Assembly: GCA_014706295.1 (NCBI GenBank)
Contig: JACSVZ010000002.1
Span: 108,434,547-108,498,546, forward strand
Length of the DNA: 64,000 nucleotides
DNA from: Lycocorax pyrrhopterus obiensis
Lineage: Eukaryota; Chordata; Aves; Passeriformes; Paradisaeidae
Direction: 5' to 3'
Made by a program: the position numbers and the translations under genes. The notes beneath the pieces are model-generated. The model saw nothing but the letters and a program-made list of their open reading frames with translations, searched no databases and was not told the DNA's origin. Below are positions 13,441-25,600 of this stretch, piece by piece (the first letter of the stretch is position 1; each line of letters starts with the position of its first letter).

Positions 13441-13930
13441 CCCTTTAGAAAAGCTTTCTATTATAGGACACAAGTCAGACGTATACAAGTGGATTAGCTT
13501 CTGAAAAGCTCTACCAGCATATTCCTTGGGTTTGCCAGAAACAGCCACCAGAGCATGTCTGCCCCTACTGGTCTTTTCTGATATTTCTACAGGAACCTGA
13601 GGGAGAAGGAGGCGAAGGCTTTTATGCTTATCTCCTTTTCCCATCCGAGCCGAGGAATGATGGTTACATCTTTCCTTCTTCCATTCTGCTAATGAACTGA
13701 GAACAGGCAATTTCAAACAGCAAACCTATACAACTTTTCAGATACCATTTTCCACCCTCTTCTCTTCCTGCTCTTCTCTTGACCACAGGTGCAACAACTG
13801 CTCAGAGCTCTCATTTACCCTATCACTTTGTCTCGGCTCCAGTATAAGGACAGAATAAATTTAATTTGGATTAAGTATTTATTTGGATTTCTTTCCCCCT
13901 CTGACCCTTTTTACTTGCCTAGTGACTGTC

Positions 13931-14000
13931 TTGCTTTCAGCTAGGATAGAGTTCATTTTTTCTTAGTAGCTGTGCTTTGGATTTAGAATGAGAATATGGA
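13931..14000 (+). mobile_element. Short LTR 5'-end fragment, ERVL-like
   Basis: The segment TTTCAGCTAGGATAGAGTTC then GTAGCTGTGCTTTGGATTTA and GAATGAGAATAT matches the first 70 or so bases of the same class of avian LTR seen at 40.4 kb. The remainder is lost or too diverged to see. Confidence 0.6.
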
Positions 14001-17000
14001 TTTGGGGATTTTTGTCTCTTCTCCTAAAGAAATTTGGCAAACTTCAATTTATTTCATAGCCACAGACACTCTATTAGTAAGTGGTTTCCAATGTCAAAGA
14101 ACAGTAGCGTGCCAAACAGTTGGTTTTGTACTATTAACTTGTGAAAGCAGCATTTTGAAATGAAGACATTGACCTTTTTCTGCTCAGTCAGGAGCCAGTG
14201 CTGTCAGTGCTGTCATTTCTTATTTCTGTGTCTTTGGAAACGCTGCACTGATCAATGCATCCATCATACAGGTACCGTATAAGGAACACCAGACCTGACT
14301 GTACAATGATAAGCAGCCACACATGACTGAACACCCCTGATAGGAATAAGTACCTGTTTAGCAAACTTGACTGTCTACAGCAGCATACAGGATTTTCACT
14401 AAGATAGTCGATGCAGGGCATTCATAATGAGCAGGATCAACTCTACTTGCAGCAGATAATTCTATTTGGTAAACTGCCCCAATTAACAATGTGGACAACA
14501 CAGTCCTCATTTCATTTACCACCAAAGTCCTGGAATTTAGCAATTTGCTAAGTCCCTTCTAAACTCTTTCAGCAAGCAGGAGTTTCTGGACTGCTGTCTC
14601 ATCTGCCCCTGAGGATGCTCATGCAGGTGTGTTGGTCTCACAGCTCACCCTGGGATTGTTCATGTGATCAGCCAAGGAGCAGGTGCTTGAGCTCTTGTTT
14701 CCGTACGCTTTCTCCAGAGCTGCCTGGCACTGCAGGGATTCCACAAGGCTGGAACCTCCCTGTCACACTCTCCTCACTTGCACTGAGATACAGAGCACTG
14801 GCAGCTCAGACAGAGCATCAACTCACAGAGAAAGGATGATAGTTTCAAACCAACACACTTAAATGCACAAGTTTTCATTGTAAAAATTCCATTCAGGGCA
14901 AAAAAAACCAAAAAAGACGCCACAAAGCTGCTCCTTCACAACTGCTTCTCCCTTCCACCAATACTTACTGCAGCCAAAGTGAGGAAGAGGATAGTAGCAC
15001 AGTGAAGAAGGTTTCCACTACATATCTGCCCTTCCACTGTCATCCCAATGCACACACTCTTGTTAGTCTTGTGTAACAGAGGCATACCACAGTGCAAAGA
15101 TTTCCACTGAAAGGGATTTAAACATCCTGCTTGAAATTGGAATTCCTCCATGCTAAGGAAATGAATGCATTTTCACAGCAACCTTCATCAATGTCAAGTT
15201 TCACACACTCAGAAATTATACTGTAAAATGCTCAAAATACCTACCAAGCCTTCTGAGAAAATCTAGCCCGTAGCCAGTTGCATAAAAGACTGAACAAAAC
15301 TACAATATTGCTTTGGACAAAAGAAAACTTTTCTGAGGAGTGTGTTCAACACCCACTCATATTTGCTGAACTCTGGCTTGCAGAGTGAAAAAAAAATCTT
15401 ATCTGGTAGGAAAAAATGTGGTGATAAGCAACAATAAATTTTTCCCTATCTCCTTGCAATCTTTTACAGATCTGTTATTGAAAAATTTCTATATATTACT
15501 CTAGAAATATATATATATTTCAAAGTGGCATTTCAATAAGTTAATGAAATATTCTGCTCTAATATGCATCTATAGCAGAATAAATAAATTTATTAGTGTT
15601 TTTAGTGCATCTGAGGATACAATTCATCCAGAATGCTTAGCACTCATTTGACCTACAGATGAAGAGAGTGGATTTGAAAAGCAGCCAGGAAGTGAACATG
15701 AACCTTTAAGGCAGTGACATCTCCCCTCTGTGGTCTGGAGAATAAAAGCTGTGATCCTTGAGGACAGATGTTAAAATGAAAAATATTATTAGCTGTGATT
15801 CCTGAGCCTTGTCCTCTTAACCTGACTGACGTGTTCCATCAGCTCTGTCACAGCAGGAAAACTTTTTGGGATAGTCTTCTCTCATAGGCCTCCCACTGCC
15901 CCTCCCAAGCAGAGCCAGAAGTGCTCTGAACTGCCACTGCCCTTTCTTCTCTCCAGCAGCTCCCTTCAGTTGCCCATGGATTACAATCAGGAGGGATTTT
16001 TACAGAGGTTTTTTAGGTTGGGGGTTTTTTTGATCTTGTTTGTTTGTTTTTTAAACTTGTCTCGCGGCTGCAGAACTTTTGGTACAAGCGAATCATGTTT
16101 TCAAGTATTTCCCCAACATCATGAGAGCTGCCAGTGCATATTACAAAAATCTGATATTTTCAAAGCATCTCCTGGGTCCAAGAGCTAAGGATTTAGCTGC
16201 CACTAAAACCAAATGCAACTAATACAACCCTGGTGTCAGCAACTGTAGGAAGTGGAGCCCATGTCTTGAGCACACTTTTGTCCCTCCCTCTGGATGACCC
16301 CAACAACAGCATCTGCACTGAGAAGCAGGGAAACCTGGGTATATCACTGATTCTGTCTTCACAAGGACAGGAAGAAGTATTTTGCCTGTGAATCTCAGGA
16401 AACATTTCTTTTCTTGTTCAGAAGGGGTTCTTTCTCTACAAACTCCTCAACATACAGAAATACCTCCTTCATCCTCAGGCTTCAGAGTAGCTGGGGATCA
16501 TGGAGCAGCTGTTTAAAGATTATCACTAAGTTATTTCCCTCAGTAAGTAAAATTCTATAGTTACAGTCTTGTCTTCTTGTTTCTTTTTTTTAAACAGAAT
16601 TTTCTTCATCCTGCAGGAAACAGGGTAAGGAACTACGCCACAATAATCAGGCGGAGAACACCACATCTATTCTAACTTTAGGAAAAGCCAGAGGAATAAC
16701 ACTTGCAAGCATCAGCTGAATTGATTTATACACTACTATAGTCTGAAAGCAACAGTTTTAAAATGGCATTCATTTTCTGCACTTCTTCAGCTACCACTAA
16801 GCAATTAGCAGAACTCATTAACCAAGTGGCATTTTACAAATTAATGATTTACTCCTGTAAACTAGAAATGTGTAGTAAATAAATCTTGAGTTAAATAGGA
16901 TCAGGAAACAGTCACTGTTTAATCTGCATTCACGGTTTTAAAAACAGAAGTGTTGAAAAAATTATTATCTTCTGTTCCAGCCTAGCTTTTACTCTATAAG

Positions 17001-20000
17001 AGTCGTTTTTCCCATGAAATTATTCAAGGGTAATTTTGAAAAGACAGCAAACATTAAGATTTTAAGGGACTGAAGAAAAGGCAATGTGCATATGAAGAAA
17101 GACTGAAATTCCCTCAGTGGATTTCCATTACTGTAGACATCTTTATATTTTAGTATACTCAGAAATAATCCCTTATCTCACTGGAGCAAGAGTGTAATAA
17201 GTGAAAAACATACAGGAGTCTCTACTGTATTCATTCAGAGACCTGACTTCTGATACACCTGGGCTGGGTGGCACTTTCGGTGCAGACAGCTCTGTGTCAC
17301 AGTAGATTCTGAATTAGAAGACAATCTTTAAAAGCTCTGTCCCCATTAATCTGACTGTGGCTGTCATTGCACCACACGGTTCCATTCTCCTCCAGGCACT
17401 CTCACTGGCACGGTGATGGCTTTTCAGTAAGGCAGCTGTACTTACACTTTACAGCTGAAGAATAATGAAAACATTGGTTCTGTAGTTTAGTCAGAGGAGG
17501 GAAAGTTTAATTTTAGATCAGTAAGAAAGCTTTGGTATATTACCAAGATTCTTTACATTGTGTGGTTATTGTGACCTCAGGTTTAAATAATTAAAACCAT
17601 CTTTTTTCTTTTTTTTTCATTTTCATTATACTATTTATACACTATCCTCCTCTCCAAGGCATAGGCATTTTCCAGTCACTCTAGCACTTCAACAGAATTT
17701 TTCTCCCAACTTACTATCTTTTTATCTTAACAAACATGCTATTCATGTATGTCTCTGTGTTACCCAAGGAAAGAAATTTGGTAACAGCTCAAAACACAAC
17801 CTGTGCAGTGGGACCCACACTGGCCATGGGTATCAAGGATTATTTCTGCTGAACAGGAACTATGTCAGTGAATCCAAACATGAAATTCTTCTATTTCTAT
17901 ATTGGAACCTTATGCATTTCTTCTGGAGCAGCACACAATTTGAGTGACTGCCAAAGAACAGTTACTTTGAACCTCTCCATTCTGCTGCTGGACTTGGCAA
18001 AATCCTATCACAAAAGTGAAATTTAAGTGCAGCTGAGTTTATGCTTCAAGAAACAGTAGAATTTCCTAATACTAAGAACTTTTCAAAAAAATCATGAAAT
18101 TGTACCTTCCCTGTCCAGAGGGAAGAAATTTAACTCCAGAAGGAGTCCAAAGTTATTTAGTAAACAAAACTAAGATTAAAGTTTTTTGGAGGAAAAGCTG
18201 ATGTTTCAAGGCACAGGTCACTAGAGCATTTGTATCTGAACGAAAACTAATTACAAGTCAAAACTGGAAGTGAATTGGTGCTCATTTCCTTTGTTAGCTT
18301 CAAGTCTTGGATCCTGAGAGTCAGTAATCATTATCAACGACCTCTGACACGAGGGATAATAAGGAATACCATTTGGCTTTCTGTGTAAGGACTCAGTGGG
18401 AGAGAAACAGATCTCCAAATCTTCTATTGATGAGTTTCTAAATACAGAACTGACCTCTCCCTGCATTATTTCCCCCCCTGCTATTTTTACCTGAATCTTT
18501 GATGATACCAAAAGGATATTAAGAGTTGCTGAATCTGTCCCCCATCAAGTATCAGGTTCTTGATAGAGATAGTAGTAAGTTCATTTTCCCTCCCTACAAC
18601 AGTCCATATCTTTAAAGCCATTGTAGTGGGTACAACTTACAGTTATTGCAATTTATCCATAACCTTCCCAGTGCATGTCTATGGAGCTTTTCCCAAAAAC
18701 TACCAACATTTTTGGGCATCACAGTCAGTGCTTCTGATTTTACTTTTGATTTTTTACATACTCCTTTATCTCATTTATCACTGTAAGAAAATGGGATGAA
18801 AAAGTTAAATTGAGTGGAATTTTTGGAAGTCTCTGGGAAACCTAATTAGAGAAATTCCCTTTTATTTAGGAAAAATTTCTTGTTATTAAAATGCAGTGGA
18901 GAAACTGGTTCAACGTCCTTTTTCTACTTAGAAAGTTAACATTTTATTATTTTGAAATCAAAAAAGATAATTTTATTTTTCTTTCCCTTCATCTTTCATT
19001 CTAAATTTTTCACTGACGCTATGTGTCTAGTCCTACTTGTTTCACTGTACAGTCAGTCTTTCCAGGACAATCAAATTATTTCAGAAACCTGGTAGCTTTT
19101 AAACTTCAGGAAACTGTTTTTAAATTAAGGGGTCTTCAGTGGATTTTGTATTAATTGGTATGAAGCCAGGCTGTGTGACAAAGACCAATTATCTTCAAAC
19201 TTCCAAACCTGGAGCTGTAACCAACTCCTGCAGAGAGCAGAGGTTTTCACACATGCTGAGTACCAGGAGAATATTACTTGTCTTAAACCATGGCATGGAT
19301 GGACTTCTTACGTAATTTGAACTTTTAAACTTACACTTTTGTAGTAAGACAGCAATAATTAATTAAAATACAACAACCACAAGAGTAAGTAAATGGCTTT
19401 GTTTACAAGTTAAGCAATTAATACTGGTTTTGCTACAAAGTTTTAGGTATTTAGTGCTAGTTAAGTCATTATTCCATTACTCAGTATTTAGAAAGGATTT
19501 TAATAATGTAGTTTCAGATAGAGACAAAGTGAGGTTCTGTCATAAGTAATTTAAGTATTAATTAAAGTTATGATAGTTTTTCCTGTTCTGAAGTGTAAAA
19601 AAGTACAGGTTACAAGATGAAGCAACAAGTTCAGAAAACTCCACAGCTTCATCAGCATAACCATTCCTTCAAAAAATTTTTAGAATAAAGTACTATCTTA
19701 GTTTCAGCCAGGACAAGTACACAAAACTAAAAATCTAAGAGGAATACTCCATTTAGAACAATTTCTACTATTTTTGAGGAAGTAGACGTGGATTGCTGCT
19801 TGAGACAAGTAAAAGCACAAGAACTTGCTATGTTATCATAGTAATCTCCTACAGCATTCACAATGACTGACTCTGTAAAGCCTTATCACTCCAGATTTGC
19901 ATTGCACAAAACAGTAATCTGTCACTACAGCATTTCAGCAATTTTTGGCAAACAAGCCTACAACCACCTGAATTCCCCCAGCAAAGGATGGGGCAGTGCA

Positions 20001-21603
20001 TGCCATGAAGTATGGAAGGGATAGCAGAATCCATCTAATCTCAGGAACAGGTTTGTTAGTGACTCAGCTCAAATTAAAAGCCTAACTTTATGTCTATTCT
20101 GTATTTTAAGTAATATAAGATTAAATTGTTCCCAGATTCTCCAGATTGAAACAGGGCATTTTATTTTTCACGAAAACTTCCAGCTTGGCAAGTCTCATGG
20201 TTTTATGTTACAAAGGTAGCAACAAAGGAAAATTCAGTAGATTCCTAATACAACAAAGACCCCCTGGATCTCATTGTCTTTGAGAGCTTTTTCTAGCTAT
20301 CTCAAAGTAAGATGTCATATTATGATCTACTTTGAGCCACAACATTGCTGTGACAGAAGCATAACCATGTCTTTGCAGATATACTTATTTACTCAATAGA
20401 AAGACAAGATTAATTTCATTTCAATAGAACTGTTTTGCATCATCGCTTGGAGTCCACAGAGTGGACACAGAGTTTCCCATGTGAGACTCCACTAAGGAGG
20501 CAGGCTTAGCTCTGCTTCCATGCTAGTTCCTCTCCCAAGCAATCATATAGTAAAATTTTGTTTTTTAGAGCTCCCAAAGACACACTTAGACTTTTCATGA
20601 CACACTAGGAGAGACAAAGAGCTTGTCTCCAGCTAACCACTGTTACTGCAATTCCAAGAAAGGAAAAGCTCCACAGTTATATTAGAAACCCACAAACGCA
20701 GGTTGCCAAAGACCCTCCTCCCCCTAACACCCACAGCTCTTGCTGGGTCTCAGACTGATGAATCACAGACTGCTCAGAGACGTGAAGGTGAGCATCAGAG
20801 CTCACACATTTGGGTCTGGAGTGCTGAGAAGCTCCAGGAGCTGCTTTGCCCTGCATCATCTCATCTCACTACACTGCCATTCAGAGAATCTCAAATCTTC
20901 ACCTGCCTTTTACCTGCCAGCCACTGCTGCATGGCCAGATCTCACTGTGAATTGCCATTTGTACAGTCTCCAGCCTCCATCAGAGAAGCCTAGTTCCCTC
21001 TACAGGGTGTCTCTTCTTTTCATCCACAGTTTCTAAACATGATGCTCTTGATAACCTGCTTTGGACAGGCTGTCTTAAAATACACACCAACTGTGACTGA
21101 GAACACTGTGGCCTACAGTGCACAGCTGAATGGCATCAATAATGCCTTCTCTTTCCCTAAATGGGTATGAGACAGAAAAAGCAATGACGACACAGCTTAA
21201 GGCTACAATGCTGAGAATCTTTTAGGTTATTCTTTTGAGCTATGCAACCTCAGAAAAGAACTCAAGCCCTGAAGCAACATATTCATTGTTAGAGAATATT
21301 TCAGTATTCTATTGATTTATCAACATGACCCACAGTCCTATTGACTGTGACAGGTCATGTGCTGGGAATGGGTTCCAAGACTTTCAGGAAGGCTAAAGTC
21401 CTGGAGACAGTCATACACCGTAGTACCAAATACAAATAAAACTGGAAATCTTACCTAGAAAGAATAAAATGCATCAGAAGGTAGATGCACTGTTTCATAC
21501 ACCAGTGGTGTCCTATGATAGCAGTAACACCTGTGGATTGCTACAGCTGTATACAAAGGGAAGCAAAAAGGCCACCAGTCCATACAGTGAATATGGTGTA
21601 TGC

Positions 21604-21623
21604 TTTATTCTATTTACAGTACA
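21604..21623 (-). promoter_or_regulatory. Distal polyadenylation signal with UGUA elements
   Basis: On the minus strand, TGTA and TGTAAATA lie directly before AATAAA (21,609-21,604), and another TGTA is at 21,643-21,640. UGUA motifs upstream of AAUAAA are the binding context of cleavage factor Im, and UGUAAAUA also matches a Pumilio site. A T/GT-rich stretch follows downstream. This is the stronger of the two candidate 3' ends. Confidence 0.6.
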
Positions 21624-22346
21624 TTTGTTATAAATATAATACATTTCTTGAAAATCTTGAGTAGATTTTTTTAAACAGATCAGTTGTTATAGTAACATAA
21701 TAAAGTAAGTGACAATTTAAATGACAATCTCATGGTTGTGAAATAGTGCATTCTGTTTTGAGATGAATGAGAAAATACTCAAACTGGTTCAAGAAATTAT
21801 TTTTTTAAACACCCTAGGTGGACTTCTGTGTAAACCTTGAAAAGTCACCAGTTTCCATAAATATGAGAACAAAATTTTAAACCAAAGAACCGAGAATCAG
21901 AAATGGATTTGAGAGACCTTACTGAACTTCGCAGTAAGGTTGGGATTTACCATGACTAACGGCTTCAGACAGGAAAAAGCCAATGAGGTTTTCTTCCTGA
22001 ACCATATCCTAATACAGCCACAAATATTAAACACACCATGCTGGAAGTTGTAACAGCAGTCAAGCTGCATTTTTGACAGGGCATTGGACATACAAGTATG
22101 TTCAGATCTGGAGTTAGAGTGTTTTATGTTATGAGTATCTTAATTACCAGAGAAGAAATACATTATAAAAGGATAAACGTATTTTCAGTCCAACGTGCAT
22201 TGCATCGAGAAACAAACTGACAAGTCATCTGAATATTTTGCTATTTTCTTTTCTACACGATCTTTAGTAACAAGTTAGATGTCTGAGGTGCTATTTCAAA
22301 AAAACTGCAGCAAAATGTCAACCAGCAATGTAAGAAAAGAATCCCA

Positions 22347-22352
22347 TTTATT
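22347..22352 (-). promoter_or_regulatory. Proximal polyadenylation signal AATAAA
   Basis: A perfect AATAAA on the minus strand lies 37 bases past the stop codon. A U/GU-rich stretch follows within about 50 bases. No UGUA element is visible upstream. Use would give a very short 3' UTR. Confidence 0.5.
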
Positions 22353-22388
22353 TTGTCTTTTAGTGCTTTTTTTGTTTTCAGGAAGTGG

Positions 22389-22623
22389 TCAGATATTATT
22401 GATAATAATCAGTGCAGGCATGGAGTTCTGCTGACTTGTTTCAAACAAAGTAACTTGGTCCACAAGCTTGGCAAATACTCTGGGGGTTCCAAGGTTATAG
22501 ACACCTGTATGAACGAAGCAAGCCTTGAGCTGCAAGCTATAGACCTCCTGGCCTTTAAGTTGAAGCTTGTACTGTGTTTGCCCAAGCCATGTAAAAGATC
22601 CGTGTATTTCTAGTGCTTCAGAG
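22389..22623 (-). CDS. TRAPPC8: TRAPPC8 exon E27 (terminal coding exon with stop)
   Basis: It encodes window residues 1233-1309, starting SEALEIHGSFTWLGQTQYKL and ending SQQNSMPALIIINNI, then TGA at 22,391-22,389. The C-terminus has the expected family length and ending. The acceptor is a run of pyrimidines followed by CAG. Confidence 0.98.
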
Positions 22624-25600
22624 CTGAAAAAAAAAAGATAAAAATGTTAATTGTCTGCACTTGAAGCATATATTACCAATTTACAGGACTCCCTCCAACT
22701 TCAAGTTCTCTCGAGATTTCAGAATGCACTTCGTGTCCCTCACCAGGCCCTTGCAAAGATTTATACTTTCTAAAAACTTCTTTTCAGAAGTCAGGAGTTG
22801 GGAACTTATGTTACTATTCTTGCCCTCTTTGGATGAGTTCCCACTGCAATTTGTCTTTGATGTCTTGAAAGCTGCTGAGTCCTTTTGACAGCTTGCCTAC
22901 AATCACTACCCTTAAATCACTGCCTTCCCTAAAGGCATACTGCTGTCTTTGTTCTGCACACCCTCCTTATCTTTAAGAGATTTAGGTTTATCTAGCAAGA
23001 CAAAGCTAGACTTTGCAAGGATTAACAGTTGCCATGATAGCTACAGACAGAACTCCATTTAATATTTAATCAAGATACTAAATGCAACTTCAAAAAAAAA
23101 AAGGGGGGATCATATGTATCTGTCTTCTTTCCTACTACATCCATATCCACACACACCTGTTCCCACAAATATATGCAGATTCAGAGAACGTAGGATACCC
23201 TTGGGTAAATTTAGGGATGCTTATGTCCATCCATCAGCTCAATTTAACTCTGGGTCTTACCAAATATTTTTTAATATTCTCTGACTCACTTAAAACTCCT
23301 TAGAGTGGCTCTCCCTTAGCTCAGATGAATCATTACAAATCTTTAAAGCATTTCTTTGGTTCCTAATGCACTGTACTATACACAGGACATTAATTACACA
23401 TATATGCATAATGAAGAATTCAGTGTATTCTCAGCTTTCTACATAACTGGCACATAACACTAACACTAGATGTAGTAACAAGATCCAACTGTCAGAGTTA
23501 AGGAATTCCTATTTAAGGCATTCTTAGGCCTATCCCATGAGCTAGAGTTAAATCAGACTGCATGTCACACAGGAACAGACAACATGGACATACACTCCTT
23601 TAGAGACATTGCACTAATACATTAGGAGAGGGTCTGTGGGGGTTTTCTTTATTTTTAAGTAGTTTCAAGGTACGAGTGCACTATCCTTCCGAAGACACAT
23701 CTCACAATATAACAAAACATGACCATCTTGTGAAAAAACAACAGATCAGTGAATGGCTTCCTAATTGTACCTGAAAAGTAAACCACACTCAAATTTTCTG
23801 TCTTCCATTTCTGAGCCTGTTTATTAGGCTCTGGGCTTTTAATATCTTACTTGCCTCCATGGACTGTTGGCAAGAAACCAATGTTCCCCCATGACTAAGC
23901 CCCCCTCAATGTCTTCACAATCTTTCTCCCCTCCCCAGTGGCAAACAGATCAGGCAGTATTATATCTAAGAAGAGAGGAAGAGGAGCTGTCACCTGCATT
24001 ACCTATGAGTTAAAGTTGCCTTGTTTTAACAGAAGTGGCAGAATTACAGTGGTATAGATATCATGGTACTGAATTCTCTATCCCACAAAAAATCTTCAGT
24101 AAAATTTTTAGAAGCAATTCATAAACACTTCCTCAATGCTTCTTTTCACACATACTACTACAGTTCTAAGCAAAAAAGGCATTCGTAAGAATCAGCTGCT
24201 AAACCTAGAGGAAGTCTTAAAAATATCCAAGGTTCTACGAAATTTTACACTTAGCCAAATTGCAGGAGGAAGTTGTCTACAAATTACTCTGTTTTAAAAA
24301 TGAAAACCCAACAACTTATGTTTAATAAAGGCTGATGAAGCTCCTATTTCACTAGTTGAAAAGCATTTCCCTTTTTCTAGAAAAGATCTGCCGAGTTTTA
24401 ACTATTCAAGAGTCACAATTAAAGGCCCTGTCTTAACAAAGTTGAGACTGAAGACTCACAGTTAACTATATGAACCCTTTATCAACTTCCATTCTTTCAA
24501 AGAAGCCACTGTTGAAAAAATCCTATTCTAGATATTCAATATAGTTAAAATATTACAAGACTCCTCAAGCTAGGGAGGGTTCTTAAAAATACTGTTTGAT
24601 TAACATTTGCACACTACCTTGCTGGTTTATGCCGCAAATCAATCATCACATCTACAACAGCCTGGGAGCAATTGGAAAGTAGGAGAGTGACAGGTACCAG
24701 ACAGAGGCTGCGAAGAGAAACAGTTCCATGTTAAAGGAAAAAAAAATCTTATTTTGGATAGTCTTAATTATACTCTTAAATAGTTAAAATGAATTCCAGT
24801 TAAAATGAATTCCAGTAACATGGAATTTATATGTAGTTGTCAATTATGCCAGAGCCAAGACAGTGTAGGCAGCTATATAATCACTTACACTGACTAGAGC
24901 TACTTATAATAAAAGTTGGCAATTAAGGCAAACAGCATTGGCTCATTTGGGCCAAATGTAGTTACCGTCTCCCTTCATCCAGCTGAGAAAGGACAGCAAA
25001 AGCATAAATACCATCTCAGTTTACAGGAAATCTGCTTGTGTGACAAGAGACATTTCAGAATCGGAGAACGTGGCCCAGTATGCTATTTTCTGAATTTCTG
25101 GTTGGCACATTTTGACAAGATACTTTTCTTCTGCACTGCCTCCTGTAGGGGAGTTGCTGGCATTGGGCCTTAAGTTATAGCCTGAACAGTGCTCAAACAG
25201 AACAGACAGCATATGCACATCTGGATTTAATGTAGGCCTTTATTCTCCATAAAACTAATACAGTTAATTGATACTTTTTGTTCACAATTACTATTATTGT
25301 TTCTATAAATAATGCTGCAGCAAGAATAACCCAAAAATATTGACAGGCAGGAACACAAACTACTGCAGCCGAAACAGCTGTGTGTATTCAGTAAGTGATT
25401 TGTGTCACTGGAATTCCTTGCCATTGCTAACAGTTTAAATACCCTAAACTTGAATTGTAAGAAAAAAAACAATTAGCAACTATAATCAATAAGAGGTGAA
25501 TGTCTTACAGGGATAATGCATGTTTTATCACTGTCATTAAAATATAGCACCTTATAAAACATTTAGATGTTAGATTTTAGAAACAAATCCCTTTCTTTTG

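Larger units (their letters stand above)
11801..21589. other. Intergenic between CpG island and TRAPPC8 3' end
   Basis: No recognisable exon. It contains short simple repeats (CA near 12,256; AAC near 12,601; A15 at 13,426), an LTR-like fragment at about 13.93-14.0 kb and unassigned AT-rich sequence. A palindromic TCACGTCA-type site (reverse TGACGTGA) occurs near 12,097-12,104, about 300 bp from the island; it resembles a CREB/ATF-type site but is weak evidence alone. Confidence 0.55.
21590..22388 (-). other. TRAPPC8: Probable TRAPPC8 3' untranslated region (long form)
   Basis: This is AT-rich sequence between the stop codon and the better-formed polyadenylation signal near 21.6 kb. No exon-like or repeat sequence was recognised in it. 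Its extent is inferred from the signals only; the transcript could instead end just after the signal at 22,347. Confidence 0.55.
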
